NCBI RefSeq assembly: GCF_029457495.1
Contig: NZ_CP120361.1
Span: 992,001 to 1,056,000, forward strand
DNA length: 64,000 nt
Reading direction: 5' to 3'
Source: Chelativorans sp. AA-79
GTDB lineage: Bacteria; Pseudomonadota; Alphaproteobacteria; Rhizobiales; Rhizobiaceae
The notes below the pieces were generated by a model. It saw nothing but the letters and a program-made list of their open reading frames with translations. It searched no databases and was not told the origin of the DNA. Below are positions 21,777 through 30,789 of the stretch, piece by piece (positions within the stretch are counted from its first letter, which is position 1; each line of letters opens with the position of its first letter). The position numbers and the translations under genes are program-made.

Positions 21777-23279
21777 ATGCCCGATACCGTCCTGATAGTC
21801 GACGACGACCCGGTGCAGCGCCGCCTCCTCGACGCGGCGGTGCGCAAGCTCGGCTATGCGCCGCTTCTGGCCGAAGGGGGCGAGATGGCGCTGCAGGCCG
21901 TGGCGGACGTGCGGCCGGAGGAAGTGCGCGCGGTCATCCTCGACCTGATGATGCCCGGCATGGGCGGCATCGAGGTGATGGAGACGATGCGCCGTCGCGG
22001 AATCAGCGTGCCGGTGATCGTGCAGACCGCGAAAGGCGGGGTCGAGACCGCGGTGGCGGCGATGCGCGCGGGCGCGTTCGACTTCGTGGTGAAACCCGTC
22101 TCCCCTGAACGGCTCGGCACGGCACTGGCCAACGCGCTCAAGGTGGAAGCACTCGAAGGCCAGCAGCGCCGCAAGCAGGGCAGGGTGCCGGACAAGTTCT
22201 CCTTCCGCGATATCATCACCCGCAGCGCGGCGATGGAGAAGGTGATCCGCCTGGCGCGCAAGGCCGCGACATCCGACATTCCGATCCTGATCGAAGGGGA
22301 ATCGGGCGTCGGCAAGGAACTGATCGCCCGCGCCATCCGCGGCGAGAGCGCCCGACGCGGAAAGCCCTTCGTCACGGTCAATTGCGGCGCCATCCCGGAC
22401 AATCTCGTCGAAAGCATCCTGTTCGGACATGAGAAGGGCGCCTTCACGGGCGCCACGGAAAAGCACGCCGGCAAGTTCGTCGAGGCGAATACGGGCACGC
22501 TTTTCCTGGACGAGATTGGCGAGCTGCCGCTCGACGTGCAGGTGAAGCTCCTGCGTGCCGTGCAGGAAGGCGAGGTGGACCCGGTCGGCGCGCGCGGCAC
22601 GGTGAAGGTGGACATCAGGCTCATTTCCGCGACCAACCGCGATCTCCTGCAGCGGGTGAAGGACGGGCAGTTTCGCGAGGACCTCTACTACAGGCTGAGC
22701 GTCTTTCCGATGACCGTCCCGCCGCTGCGCGAGCGCAAGGACGACATCCCGCTGCTCGTCCGGCATTTCGTCAGCCGTTTCGGCAGCACCGAAGCGGGCC
22801 GGAGCGTCACGGGGATTTCCGACGAAGCGCTTCGCTTGCTTTCGGCCTATGACTGGCCGGGCAATATCAGGCAGCTTGAGAATGCCGTCTTCCGGGCGAT
22901 CGTGCTGTGCGAGGGCGATGTGCTGACCGCGGAGGAGTTCCCGCAAATCCGCGCGCAGGTGGAGGGCATCGACGACAGGCTGTTGGCGGAGGCGGCCGCG
23001 CCGGATCCGAACGAACCGGCGGACCCGCCCGAACAGGCCGGCGAAACGCGGCAGGACCCGCCGCAGCCGCGCTCGGGACTTCTGCGCGTTCTCGACGAGA
23101 GCGGCCATGTCCGCCCGCTGGACGCGATCGAGCACGAGGTGATCCGCTTCGCCATCGAGCACTATGGCGGAAGGATGAGCGAGGTCGCCCGCCGGCTGGG
23201 AATCGGCCGTTCCACGCTCTACCGAAAGCTCAAGGAGATGGGGATCGACCTTCCCGAAGGGCGCCGCGAGAGCGACTGA
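21777..23279 (+). CDS. Sigma-54-dependent response regulator, NtrC family (orphan)
   Basis: A three-domain regulator of about 500 residues: receiver (LIVDDDPVQ, phospho-acceptor Asp56 in VILDLMMP, Lys in VVKPVS), AAA+ sigma-54 activation domain (Walker A GESGVGKE, sigma-54 contact loop GAFTGAT, Walker B TLFLDEIGE), an Ala/Pro-rich linker, and a Fis-type HTH (MSEVARRLGIGRSTLYRKL). ATG 21777 starts the receiver; no strong ribosome-binding site is visible, and an ATG at 21729 is the alternative. No histidine kinase gene is adjacent. The GAFTGA loop is complete, so true sigma-54 activation is expected. Target genes are unknown. Confidence 0.9.
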   Translation: MPDTVLIVDDDPVQRRLLDAAVRKLGYAPLLAEGGEMALQAVADVRPEEVRAVILDLMMPGMGGIEVMETMRRRGISVPVIVQTAKGGVETAVAAMRAGAFDFVVKPVSPERLGTALANALKVEALEGQQRRKQGRVPDKFSFRDIITRSAAMEKVIRLARKAATSDIPILIEGESGVGKELIARAIRGESARRGKPFVTVNCGAIPDNLVESILFGHEKGAFTGATEKHAGKFVEANTGTLFLDEIGELPLDVQVKLLRAVQEGEVDPVGARGTVKVDIRLISATNRDLLQRVKDGQFREDLYYRLSVFPMTVPPLRERKDDIPLLVRHFVSRFGSTEAGRSVTGISDEALRLLSAYDWPGNIRQLENAVFRAIVLCEGDVLTAEEFPQIRAQVEGIDDRLLAEAAAPDPNEPADPPEQAGETRQDPPQPRSGLLRVLDESGHVRPLDAIEHEVIRFAIEHYGGRMSEVARRLGIGRSTLYRKLKEMGIDLPEGRRESD

Positions 23280-23420
23280 CGAGGCCGTTCGGGGCTGCTT
23301 TTCCCCTATCGATTTCCCGCACTTTTTACGTTAACCGTAATTTTTAGAAAGCCTGGCTGACATTTTCCTGCCATGCTCTGCGCGCATTCCTGCTTTAATA
23401 AGAGGAGATTAACCATTATC

Positions 23421-25370
23421 GTGAAGACTCCGGGTGCTTCGGAAAGCCCGGAGCCGTGTGGGGACAGTTCCAGCCGACAGGCCGTAGTTTTGAAAAACCA
23501 CGACGTTCGACACCCTGAATGCCGCAATGTGAAGCGCGGGCCCAAGACGTTCATTGCGGGGCTCCTGCTCGTAGCGGGTTTCTTCCTCATCTCAGCGCAG
23601 GTGGCGAGCGCGGAGACGCGCACCCTGAAGCTCTACTTCATCCATACGAAGGAGCGCGCGGAGATCACTTACAAGCGCAACGGACGCTACCTCCAGAGCG
23701 GGTTGAACGAGATCAACCAGTTCCTGCGTGACTGGCGGCGCAACGAGCCCACCAAGATGGATCCCCGGCTGCTCGATCTCGTGTGGGAGGTCTACCAGGC
23801 CGCAGGCGCGCGCGACTATATCCATGTGGTCTCCGCCTACCGTTCGCCGAAGACCAATGCGATGCTGCGCAGCCGCTCCAGCGGCGTGGCCGAGAAGAGC
23901 CAGCACATGCTGGGCAAGGCCATGGATTTCTACATTCCCGGCGTGAAGCTCTCCACGCTCAGGGCCATCGCACTCAAGAAGCAGGTGGGCGGCGTCGGCT
24001 ATTATCCGCGCTCCGGTTCGCCTTTCGTCCATCTCGACGTGGGCGGCGTGCGGCACTGGCCGCGCATGAGCCGGAAGGAACTCGCCGCGATCTTCCCCGA
24101 CGGCAAGACGCTGCACGTGCCTTCCGACGGCAAGCCGATGCCGGGATACCAGCAGGCGGTCGCCGCCTACGAGGCGCGCAAGAAGAATGGCGGCTCCATC
24201 CAGGTGGCAGACGACTCCAGGGGCAATCGCGGCCGCGGCCTTCTCGCCGCCCTTTTCGGCGGCGGCGCCGACGAGGAGGAGGACAATGCCGATATGCAGG
24301 TGGCTGCCGCGCCCCGCCCGGAGCGGACCGTGCAGGTGGCCGCCCGTCAGCAGCAGGCACAGCAGCCGCGGGCTGCGCCGGAACCTCAGCCGGAGGCCCC
24401 CGGAACCCTGATCGCCGCGCTGCCGGCGCGTGAGGTGCCTGTGCCGCGCACCGCGCCGCGTCCGGATGTCAATGTGGGCACCAGCCTGCTCGTCGCCAGC
24501 GCGACTCCTGCGGACCAGGGCCAAGCGCCTCTCGCCGCCGCGCCCGAGCAGCCGGAGCAGGAGCCGCAGGCCGCGGATGTGATGGCGGCGCTGAACGTGC
24601 CCTTGCCGTCCCGCCGGCCGGACTATACGCCGCCGGAAGCCGCGATGCAGGTCGCGGAGGCCGCGGAACCGGGTGAGACCGCGCTGGCGACGGTGGCCTA
24701 TGTCACGCCGACGCGCCGCCCCGAGCCGCCGGCTTCAGCCGATGCCATCGCCGCGCTCCTGGCGGCGGAAAAGGATCTGCCGGCCAATCCGCAGGAGGAC
24801 GAGCAGCCCACCGTGGCAGCCTATCTGCCGGTGCCCGATAGCCGGCCTCATACGGTCGGCGCGGGCATGGCAGCTGCGACCGGGAACGGTCAGTCCTCGG
24901 CCGAAATGGCACGTCAGGTGATCTCGAAAGCCGATGCGCTCGCCACCTCCGCATCCGCCGCGGCGACACCGGCCGTCGTGGCCGCCCTGCGGGAGGAAGG
25001 TACCAAGGAGGAGGCGTGGTCTCCCGGTGCTTCGCCACGCATGGCCATGCTGGAGAACAAGGGCAGGGCCAATCCCTTCGCGGGCGTGAAGACGACGCCC
25101 AAGGGCCCGCGGCCTAGCCCGGACGACGCCGCGAAGGCGCCGGCGCCGCATGTGATGCCCGTCAGGGCCCTGGTGGCGGATATCGCCCTCAGCCGCGAAT
25201 CGATGCTCAACAAGTCGGCGGTCGCCAGGGTGCCGGCCTTCAGCAGCGAGATGGCCGAGGCGCCGACGGCCGTCTACACGGACGGCTTCAAGCAGGGCGA
25301 CTCCACGCCGGATGCGCGCCGCTTCACAGGAAAGGCCGTGACCTTCCTGTCGCTCGCCAAATTCGAATAG
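23421..25370 (+). CDS. DUF882/YcbK-type M15 peptidase with long Pro/Ala-rich tail
   Basis: Exported murein peptidase-like protein. An N-terminal membrane segment (FIAGLLLVAGFFLISAQVA) is followed by a peptidase M15A-like domain with zinc-ligand candidates in SQHMLGKAMDFYI and FVHLDVGGVRHW. From about residue 250 the protein is a ~400-residue low-complexity Ala/Pro/Glu/Gln region without a domain. GTG 23421 is preceded by AGGAG at a long spacing; the frame reaches an ATG at 23373 and other GTGs lie downstream, so the start is uncertain. The family is thought to modify peptidoglycan or septal murein. Confidence 0.82.
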   Translation: MKTPGASESPEPCGDSSSRQAVVLKNHDVRHPECRNVKRGPKTFIAGLLLVAGFFLISAQVASAETRTLKLYFIHTKERAEITYKRNGRYLQSGLNEINQFLRDWRRNEPTKMDPRLLDLVWEVYQAAGARDYIHVVSAYRSPKTNAMLRSRSSGVAEKSQHMLGKAMDFYIPGVKLSTLRAIALKKQVGGVGYYPRSGSPFVHLDVGGVRHWPRMSRKELAAIFPDGKTLHVPSDGKPMPGYQQAVAAYEARKKNGGSIQVADDSRGNRGRGLLAALFGGGADEEEDNADMQVAAAPRPERTVQVAARQQQAQQPRAAPEPQPEAPGTLIAALPAREVPVPRTAPRPDVNVGTSLLVASATPADQGQAPLAAAPEQPEQEPQAADVMAALNVPLPSRRPDYTPPEAAMQVAEAAEPGETALATVAYVTPTRRPEPPASADAIAALLAAEKDLPANPQEDEQPTVAAYLPVPDSRPHTVGAGMAAATGNGQSSAEMARQVISKADALATSASAAATPAVVAALREEGTKEEAWSPGASPRMAMLENKGRANPFAGVKTTPKGPRPSPDDAAKAPAPHVMPVRALVADIALSRESMLNKSAVARVPAFSSEMAEAPTAVYTDGFKQGDSTPDARRFTGKAVTFLSLAKFE

Positions 25371-25376
25371 GAAGTT

Positions 25377-25400
25377 CCGGAGCCGCCGTTACGGCTCCGG
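25377..25400. terminator. Hairpin between convergent ycbK-like and eda genes
   Basis: CCGGAGCCG and CGGCTCCGG form a perfect nine-base stem with a six-base loop, seven bases after the stop codon of the DUF882 gene and followed by TTCCCT. The U-tract is weak, but position and stem fit a shared terminator for the two convergent genes. Confidence 0.55.
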
Positions 25401-25423
25401 TTCCCTGCCGTCTCGGGAAACAA

Positions 25424-26062
25424 TCAACCGCGCAGGCCAGCCGCCTGACGCGCGAGTTCCTCGACCGCGGTCCAATTGCCGGCGGCAAGCTCCGCGTCCG
25501 GCGCCACCCACGAGCCGCCCACGCAGATGACATTGGGCAGGGAGAGGTAGTCCGCCGCATTCTTCGGCGAGATGCCGCCGGTGGGGCAGAAGCTCACATC
25601 CGCCAAGGGGGAGGCGAGCGACTTCAGGAAGGCCGCGCCGCCGGCCTGCTCGGCGGGGAAAAACTTCAGCACGCGATAGCCCTCGTCGCGCACCGCCATG
25701 ATCTCGCTCGGCGTCACCGCGCCGGGCAGGAACGGGACGCCCGAATCCTGGGCAGCGTCGAGAAGACCCTGCGTGGTGCCAGGAGAGACGATGAATTTCG
25801 CACCCGCCTCGACCGCCTTGGAAAAATCCTTCGGCGACAGGATGGTGCCTGCGCCGACGATCGCCTCGGGGACCTCGTCGACCACGAGGCGGATGGCGTC
25901 GATGGCGTCCGGCGTCCGCAGCGTGATCTCGATCGCCGGCAGCCCGCCCTTGGCGAGGGCGCGGGCAAGGGGAACGGCAGTGGCCAGGCGATCGATCTTC
26001 AAGACGGGTATGACCGGCTGTGCCGTGAGGATTGCCAAAAGCTTGTCGGTCTTCTTCTTCAT
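25424..26062 (-). CDS. eda: 2-dehydro-3-deoxyphosphogluconate (KDPG) aldolase
   Basis: Cleaves KDPG to pyruvate and glyceraldehyde-3-phosphate, the last Entner-Doudoroff step. The 212-residue class I aldolase has the Glu in AIEITLRT, the phosphate site CPTGGISP and the Schiff-base lysine in VLKFFPAEQ. AGGAG lies six bases before ATG 26062. It stands alone here; edd and zwf are not in the window. Close KDPGal aldolases cannot be excluded by sequence alone. Confidence 0.92.
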   Translation of the reverse strand: MKKKTDKLLAILTAQPVIPVLKIDRLATAVPLARALAKGGLPAIEITLRTPDAIDAIRLVVDEVPEAIVGAGTILSPKDFSKAVEAGAKFIVSPGTTQGLLDAAQDSGVPFLPGAVTPSEIMAVRDEGYRVLKFFPAEQAGGAAFLKSLASPLADVSFCPTGGISPKNAADYLSLPNVICVGGSWVAPDAELAAGNWTAVEELARQAAGLRG

Positions 26063-26222
26063 CGCCGGCTCCTATGCCTCATATGCGGTGTCTCTTAGAC
26101 CATTTCGCCGGGGAAGTTAAACCCGCTGCGAGGCGATGTGGCTACTGGCGCTAAGCGCGCGAATCTGCGAGTTCGCGAAATCGTTCCTGCCGGCCTCGGT
26201 CGGCGCAGAATCAGGATATCGC

Positions 26223-27113
26223 GTGACACGGATCTGGCAGTCGGCTTTCGCCCTTCTTCTCGTGACCGGGGCGCTGCTCGGGCTCACGCCGCCGCTCGGC
26301 AAGCTGGCGACCGAGAACGGCGTTTCGCCCGCCGTCTGGGCGTTCGTGATCTCCTTCGGCGCCGGAGCGGTGCTTCTGTGCGCGCTGTTAGTGGGCGACG
26401 ACCGTACGGCGCTGACGGCGCATCGGTTGCGCTACTATGTTATCACGGCGGCCGTCTCCTACGCGGTCCCGAACCTCCTGATGTTCTCGGTCGTGCCGCA
26501 TCTCGGCGCCGGTTATACGGGCATCATGTTCACCCTCTCGCCGGTGGTCACGCTGATCCTGTCCATCCTGCTCGGGGTCCGGCGGCCCAACCGGCTCGGC
26601 ATCATCGGGATCGCGGTGGGCTTTGTCGGAGCGGTGATCGTGGCCACGACTCGCGGCGAGGCGGGCCGACCGGCCGATCTTCTGTGGGTGGCCGCCGGGC
26701 TGCTGATCCCGGTGAGCCTGGCGGCGGGCAACATCTACCGTACCATGGACTGGCCCGAGAATACCGGACCCATCGAACTCGCGGCGGGCAGCCATCTTGC
26801 CGCCGCGGCGATGCTGCTTGCGGGCATCCTGCTCTCGGGCGAGGCGGGTTCCTTTGCCACTCTTCCCGGGATGCCGCTCCTGGTGCTCGCGCAGGTGGCC
26901 GCGGCCTCCTCCATGTTCGCCTTCTTCTTCCGGCTGCAGGCGGTCGGCGGCCCCGTCTATCTCAGCCAGATCGGCTATGTCGGGGCGGCCGTGGGGCTTG
27001 CCATCGGCGTCCTGTTCCTGGGAGAGCGCTATTCGGCGCTCACCTGGATCGGGGCCGCCATTCTCGCCGCCGGAGTGTTCATGACCACGAAGGCGCAGAA
27101 TCAGGCGGGCTGA
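26223..27113 (+). CDS. EamA-domain drug/metabolite transporter
   Basis: A ten-helix inner-membrane permease built from two EamA repeats, about 296 residues. Hydrophobic segments run through the whole length, and the conserved repeat motif is visible as GERYSALTWIGAAILAAGV near the C-terminus. The start is placed at GTG 26223 after AGGA; an ATG at 26136 would add 29 residues of mixed character. The substrate is unknown; members export amino acids, nucleobases or other metabolites. Its stop is 10 bases from the convergent muramidase gene. Confidence 0.85.
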   Translation: MTRIWQSAFALLLVTGALLGLTPPLGKLATENGVSPAVWAFVISFGAGAVLLCALLVGDDRTALTAHRLRYYVITAAVSYAVPNLLMFSVVPHLGAGYTGIMFTLSPVVTLILSILLGVRRPNRLGIIGIAVGFVGAVIVATTRGEAGRPADLLWVAAGLLIPVSLAAGNIYRTMDWPENTGPIELAAGSHLAAAAMLLAGILLSGEAGSFATLPGMPLLVLAQVAAASSMFAFFFRLQAVGGPVYLSQIGYVGAAVGLAIGVLFLGERYSALTWIGAAILAAGVFMTTKAQNQAG

Positions 27114-27123
27114 ACCGTCATCG

Positions 27124-28023
27124 TCATGCGATGAGCCGGCCGAGTCTTTGCCAGAGCTTCACAAGCCTGCGCCAGACGGAGGCCGGACTGCCGAACGGCA
27201 GCGCTGCTTGCAGGGCCTCCATGGTCGCGGGGCCGGCAATACCGTCCGCAGTCAGGCCGCTCGACCGCTGGAAGGCCAGCACGGCGGCATGGGTGCGCGG
27301 CCCGAAATCGCCGTCGGCAGTGACGGGATGGCCTGCGGCCGTGAGCAATCTTTGCAGATGCTGCACTGCCGAGCCGCGGTCGCCCCTGCGCAGAAGGGCC
27401 GGGGTTTCAGCCGGAGCGTCGGAGCCGGGCCTGGATATCGCCCGCGCGTGACGACGATAGGCGAGCGCCAGCTTCAGATGGTAGCTGTTGCGGGCGAAGC
27501 CCGGCCCGTTGTAGCCGCGCGCGAAGGCGGTCCAGTCGCGCCGGTGCAGCGCCTCCATCAGCCCGGCCTCGTCGATATAGCGCAGCATGAGGCGGATCTG
27601 CCCCTCGACGCCGCCGCGGGCTTCCTCCACCAGCGCGTCCACGCTCGGATAGCCGAGCCGCTTCCAATGGGCGCCCATCACCTGGCCCACGCCCCAGGAG
27701 GTGGATTCGTAGGCCGCCCGGCGGTCGATCTCCGCCGCCCGGCCCAGCATGCGCCAGCGCGCAGCCTGCGATGGGGGGTTCTTCACTGCGCCGGCGGTGG
27801 GTGAAGCGAGGCCCTCGCGGCGCGCCATCTCCTGATCCGCCGGCGAGAGACGGCGGTCGAAATAGTGGCCTTCGAAGCGGATGAGCGGTTCGGGCCGGCC
27901 CTGGACGACGGCATGGGTCCGGCCGCCGGACTCGACCTCGATCACCGCCAGCAGCGTGGCGGGTTCGAGGCGCGCTTCCCTCGCGGCCCTGGCGATCAGG
28001 TCGATGGTTTCGGCGGTAAACAT
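27124..28023 (-). CDS. N-acetylmuramidase (DUF3380) with C-terminal peptidoglycan-binding domain, endolysin-like
   Basis: A 299-residue murein hydrolase without a signal peptide. ATG 28023 has GGAGG eight bases upstream; the frame stays open to 28524 but upstream residues look non-coding. The N-terminal ~190 residues are the N-acetylmuramidase domain with the Glu in LLAVIEVESGG and the core STSWGVGQVMGAHW. A PG_binding_1 repeat follows (LRRGDRGSAVQHLQRLL). This architecture is shared with phage endolysins, but no holin, spanin or other phage gene is near, so it is a chromosomal stand-alone lysin. Confidence 0.88.
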   Translation of the reverse strand: MFTAETIDLIARAAREARLEPATLLAVIEVESGGRTHAVVQGRPEPLIRFEGHYFDRRLSPADQEMARREGLASPTAGAVKNPPSQAARWRMLGRAAEIDRRAAYESTSWGVGQVMGAHWKRLGYPSVDALVEEARGGVEGQIRLMLRYIDEAGLMEALHRRDWTAFARGYNGPGFARNSYHLKLALAYRRHARAISRPGSDAPAETPALLRRGDRGSAVQHLQRLLTAAGHPVTADGDFGPRTHAAVLAFQRSSGLTADGIAGPATMEALQAALPFGSPASVWRRLVKLWQRLGRLIA

Positions 28024-28315
28024 GGGGCTGGCCTCCGGTTTCTCGATCGCCATTTTCGCCCGGTTGGAGCATGCGGGGAGAAAAGCCGGCGTGATTTCCT
28101 CCTCGCGATATGGCTGCGCCGGGAGCAAACCTTTGTGCAAATTCGGGAATTCCTTTTCGCGGTGTCCTCGCTGCTCCCTTCTTCGCCCTATTTCCATCCC
28201 CGTTTTCGTGCCCGCTCCCGAGACCTTCGGCGAATTTTTCGCAATCGGGTGCGCATGATCTTTGCATCGGGCGATCCACTGCCTACCTGTTGAGAGATTT
28301 TTGCAGGAGAACGCC
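28024..28315. promoter_or_regulatory. Divergent promoter region between muramidase and DUF533 genes
   Basis: About 290 bases separate the two start codons. The stretch is relatively less GC-rich than its neighbours around 28140-28300 and holds no ribosome-bound open frame of its own. It must carry the promoters of both genes; I see no repeat or operator I can name. Confidence 0.4.
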
Positions 28316-29023
28316 ATGATCGATCCGAAAAAGCTGCTCGATGGGTTCCTGGGCTCGCGCGTGCCCGGAACGCAATCGTCCATGGGAGGCCAGGCCGACC
28401 GGCTGACCCAGTTCGCCAAGGACAATCCGCTCGCCACCGGTGCGATCGTGGCGGCCCTGCTCGGTACGGGCGCCGGACGAAAGCTTACCAAGAGCGCGCT
28501 CAAGATGGGCGGCATGGCGGCCATCGCCGGCCTCGCCTACAAGGCCTATCAGAACTACCAGGCCGGCAAGAAGCCGGGCGAAGGCGTGGAGGACGTGAAA
28601 CAGGGCAACCTGCTGCCGCCGCCCCAGGAGACCGGCTTCAACCCCGCCAGGGCGCCGCAGGGCGAAGATGCGTTCGCGCTGACGCTGGTGCGCGCCATGA
28701 TTGCGGCGGCGCGCGCCGACGGTCATATCGACGAGACCGAGCGCCGGAAAATCGCCGAGCGTCTCAAGGAAAGCGGCATTGATCACGAGGTGGAAAGCTT
28801 CCTGATGGAGGAGTTGGAGCGGCCCGTGGACGTCGACGCGCTGGTGGCCGCCGCCAGCACCGACGAGCAGAAGGTCGAACTCTACACCGCCTCGCGGCTT
28901 GCCATCGAGCCGCAGACGCGCGCCGAGCGCGGCTATCTCGACATGCTCGCGGGCAGGCTCAACCTGCCGGATGCGCTCGTTGACCATATCGAGGCGACGA
29001 TCGCCGAAACCGTTTCGGTCTGA
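28316..29023 (+). CDS. DUF533 / TerB-like protein (YebE family)
   Basis: A 235-residue protein with an N-terminal amphipathic start, a glycine/alanine-rich hydrophobic segment (GAIVAALLGTGAGRKL; MGGMAAIAGLAYKAY) and a C-terminal helical TerB-like domain (LVRAMIAAARADGHIDETE). GCAGGAG precedes ATG 28316. DUF533 proteins are inner-membrane associated and of unknown function. Confidence 0.88.
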   Translation: MIDPKKLLDGFLGSRVPGTQSSMGGQADRLTQFAKDNPLATGAIVAALLGTGAGRKLTKSALKMGGMAAIAGLAYKAYQNYQAGKKPGEGVEDVKQGNLLPPPQETGFNPARAPQGEDAFALTLVRAMIAAARADGHIDETERRKIAERLKESGIDHEVESFLMEELERPVDVDALVAAASTDEQKVELYTASRLAIEPQTRAERGYLDMLAGRLNLPDALVDHIEATIAETVSV

Positions 29024-29221
29024 ACCCGCGTCTTGCCAACACCGCTGCCGGCAGCATAAGGTGCGTCCGCACCGTTCCTTCGCGGGAACTGTGCGGGCGG
29101 CAGTGATCGGCCGCCTCTGCGCCAAGGGCCTCTACCGCATCCGGGGCGCGGATGCGGGCAGAAGTCCACCATCACGTCCTGCTTCTGGAATCCGCGCGGA
29201 GCGCGGCTCGTGGAGGATGTG

Positions 29222-29968
29222 TTGTCCCGAATTTTCCTCGTCCTTTTTCTCGCCCTTGCCTGCGCCATGCCCGCAACTGCCATGGCGCAGGAGAGAATCA
29301 CCATATTCGCCGCCGCCAGCATGAAGGACGCGATGGATCGCGCCGCTGTGGCCTTCGAGCAGGAGACCGGCACCGAGGTGGTGGTCTCCTTCGCGGCGAG
29401 CTCGGCTCTCGCACGGCAGATCGAAGCCGGCGCACCGGCCGACGTGTTCATCTCCGCCGACCTCGAATGGATGGACTGGCTTGCCGAGCGGAATCTTATC
29501 CGCGAGGAAAGCCGCAGGCCCGTGGCGGCGAATGCCCTTGTGATCGTCGCGGCCAAGCCCGTGCCCGAGGGAGCGGAGCCGGGCGATATCCTTTCCAAGG
29601 GCCGCTTCGCCATGGGCGACCCCACCCATGTGCCCGCCGGGCGCTACGCGCAGGCAGCGCTCACGAGCCTCGGTTTGTGGGAGGAGGTGAAGGAGCATGC
29701 GGTGTTCGGCGAGAATGTGCGCGTCGCGCTCGAACTCGCAGAGCGTGGCGAGGTGGCCGCGGCGATCGTCTACGGATCCGACGAGCGCGCATCCAATGGA
29801 CTCTCGCGCGTCTACACCTTCCCCGCCGATCGCCATCCGCCCGTCGTCTACCCGGCGGCGGCGATGGCGAACGCCGGACCGGAGGCGGATGCCTTTCTCG
29901 ATTTCCTGTCGGGGGAGGAGGGGCAGAGGATCTTCCGGGAGCTCGGCTTTGCGCAGCCGCCGGTTTAG
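29222..29968 (+). CDS. modA: Molybdate ABC transporter, periplasmic binding protein
   Basis: Binds molybdate/tungstate in the periplasm for ModBC. A signal peptide (RIFLVLFLALACAMPATAMA) leads into the mature start ERITIFAAASMKDAM and the oxyanion-site region FAASSALARQIEAGAPADVF. The most likely start is TTG 29222, five bases after GGAGG; GTGs at 29210 and 29219 are in frame. Length about 248 residues, normal. modB follows after 128 bases and modC overlaps modB, so this is the standard modABC order. No ModE gene is seen. Confidence 0.93.
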   Translation: MSRIFLVLFLALACAMPATAMAQERITIFAAASMKDAMDRAAVAFEQETGTEVVVSFAASSALARQIEAGAPADVFISADLEWMDWLAERNLIREESRRPVAANALVIVAAKPVPEGAEPGDILSKGRFAMGDPTHVPAGRYAQAALTSLGLWEEVKEHAVFGENVRVALELAERGEVAAAIVYGSDERASNGLSRVYTFPADRHPPVVYPAAAMANAGPEADAFLDFLSGEEGQRIFRELGFAQPPV

Positions 29969-30096
29969 ATATTCGGTCTTTTGTTGATCAGCTCTATTGA
30001 AATGCGAAGAGGTCAAGACGCCAAGCACTCTCGACGTGTCGCCATGGGCGCGCACCTGTCTCAAGCTCAGGGCAAGAAGGGGCAAGGGGCGGCCAC

Positions 30097-30789
30097 ATGA
30101 CCGGCACCGAACTCGACATCCTCCTGCTCTCGGCCAAGGTCGCGCTGGCGGCGATGGGCTTCTCGCTCGTGCCCGCCTTCGCGGTGGCGTGGCTGCTCGC
30201 ACGCGGGCGTTTCGCGGGAAAGGCCGTCCTGCAGGCGCTGATCACCATGCCGCTGGTTCTCCCGCCTGTGGTGACCGGGTACGGGCTCCTTATCCTGTTC
30301 GGTTCCCAAGGTCCGCTGGGACGGCTTTTCGAGAACCTGTTCGGCATGAGCTTCGCCTTCCGCTGGACGGGGGCGGCGCTCGCGGCCGCCGTGATGGCGT
30401 TTCCGCTGCTCGTGCGCCCCATCCGGCTTTCGCTCGAGGCGATCGACCGCGGACTGGAGGAGGCGGCGGGCACGCTCGGCGCGCGGGCGCCGGTCGTCTT
30501 CGCCACCATCACGCTGCCGCTTGCGCTGCCGGGTCTGATCGCCGGCCTCGTCCTCGGTTTCGCCAAGGCGCTGGGCGAGTTCGGCGCCACCATCACCTTC
30601 GTCTCCAATATTCCGGGCGAGACGCAGACGCTTTCGCTCGCCATCTATGCGCTGCTGCAAAGCCCCGCGGGCGACCTGGCGGCCCTGCGCCTCATCGGCA
30701 TCTCCGTCGTGCTCGCCATCGGGGCCGTGCTCCTTTCGGAATGGGTCGCAAGGCGCCTGCAGAAGAGGAACGGCGATGGCCGCGCTTGA
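30097..30789 (+). CDS. modB: Molybdate ABC transporter permease
   Basis: Inner-membrane permease of 230 residues with five or so membrane segments and the conserved cytoplasmic coupling loop ending in LGFAKALGEFGATITF. It pairs with ModA and ModC. Its last 14 bases overlap the start of modC in another frame, indicating translational coupling. Confidence 0.94.
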   Translation: MTGTELDILLLSAKVALAAMGFSLVPAFAVAWLLARGRFAGKAVLQALITMPLVLPPVVTGYGLLILFGSQGPLGRLFENLFGMSFAFRWTGAALAAAVMAFPLLVRPIRLSLEAIDRGLEEAAGTLGARAPVVFATITLPLALPGLIAGLVLGFAKALGEFGATITFVSNIPGETQTLSLAIYALLQSPAGDLAALRLIGISVVLAIGAVLLSEWVARRLQKRNGDGRA

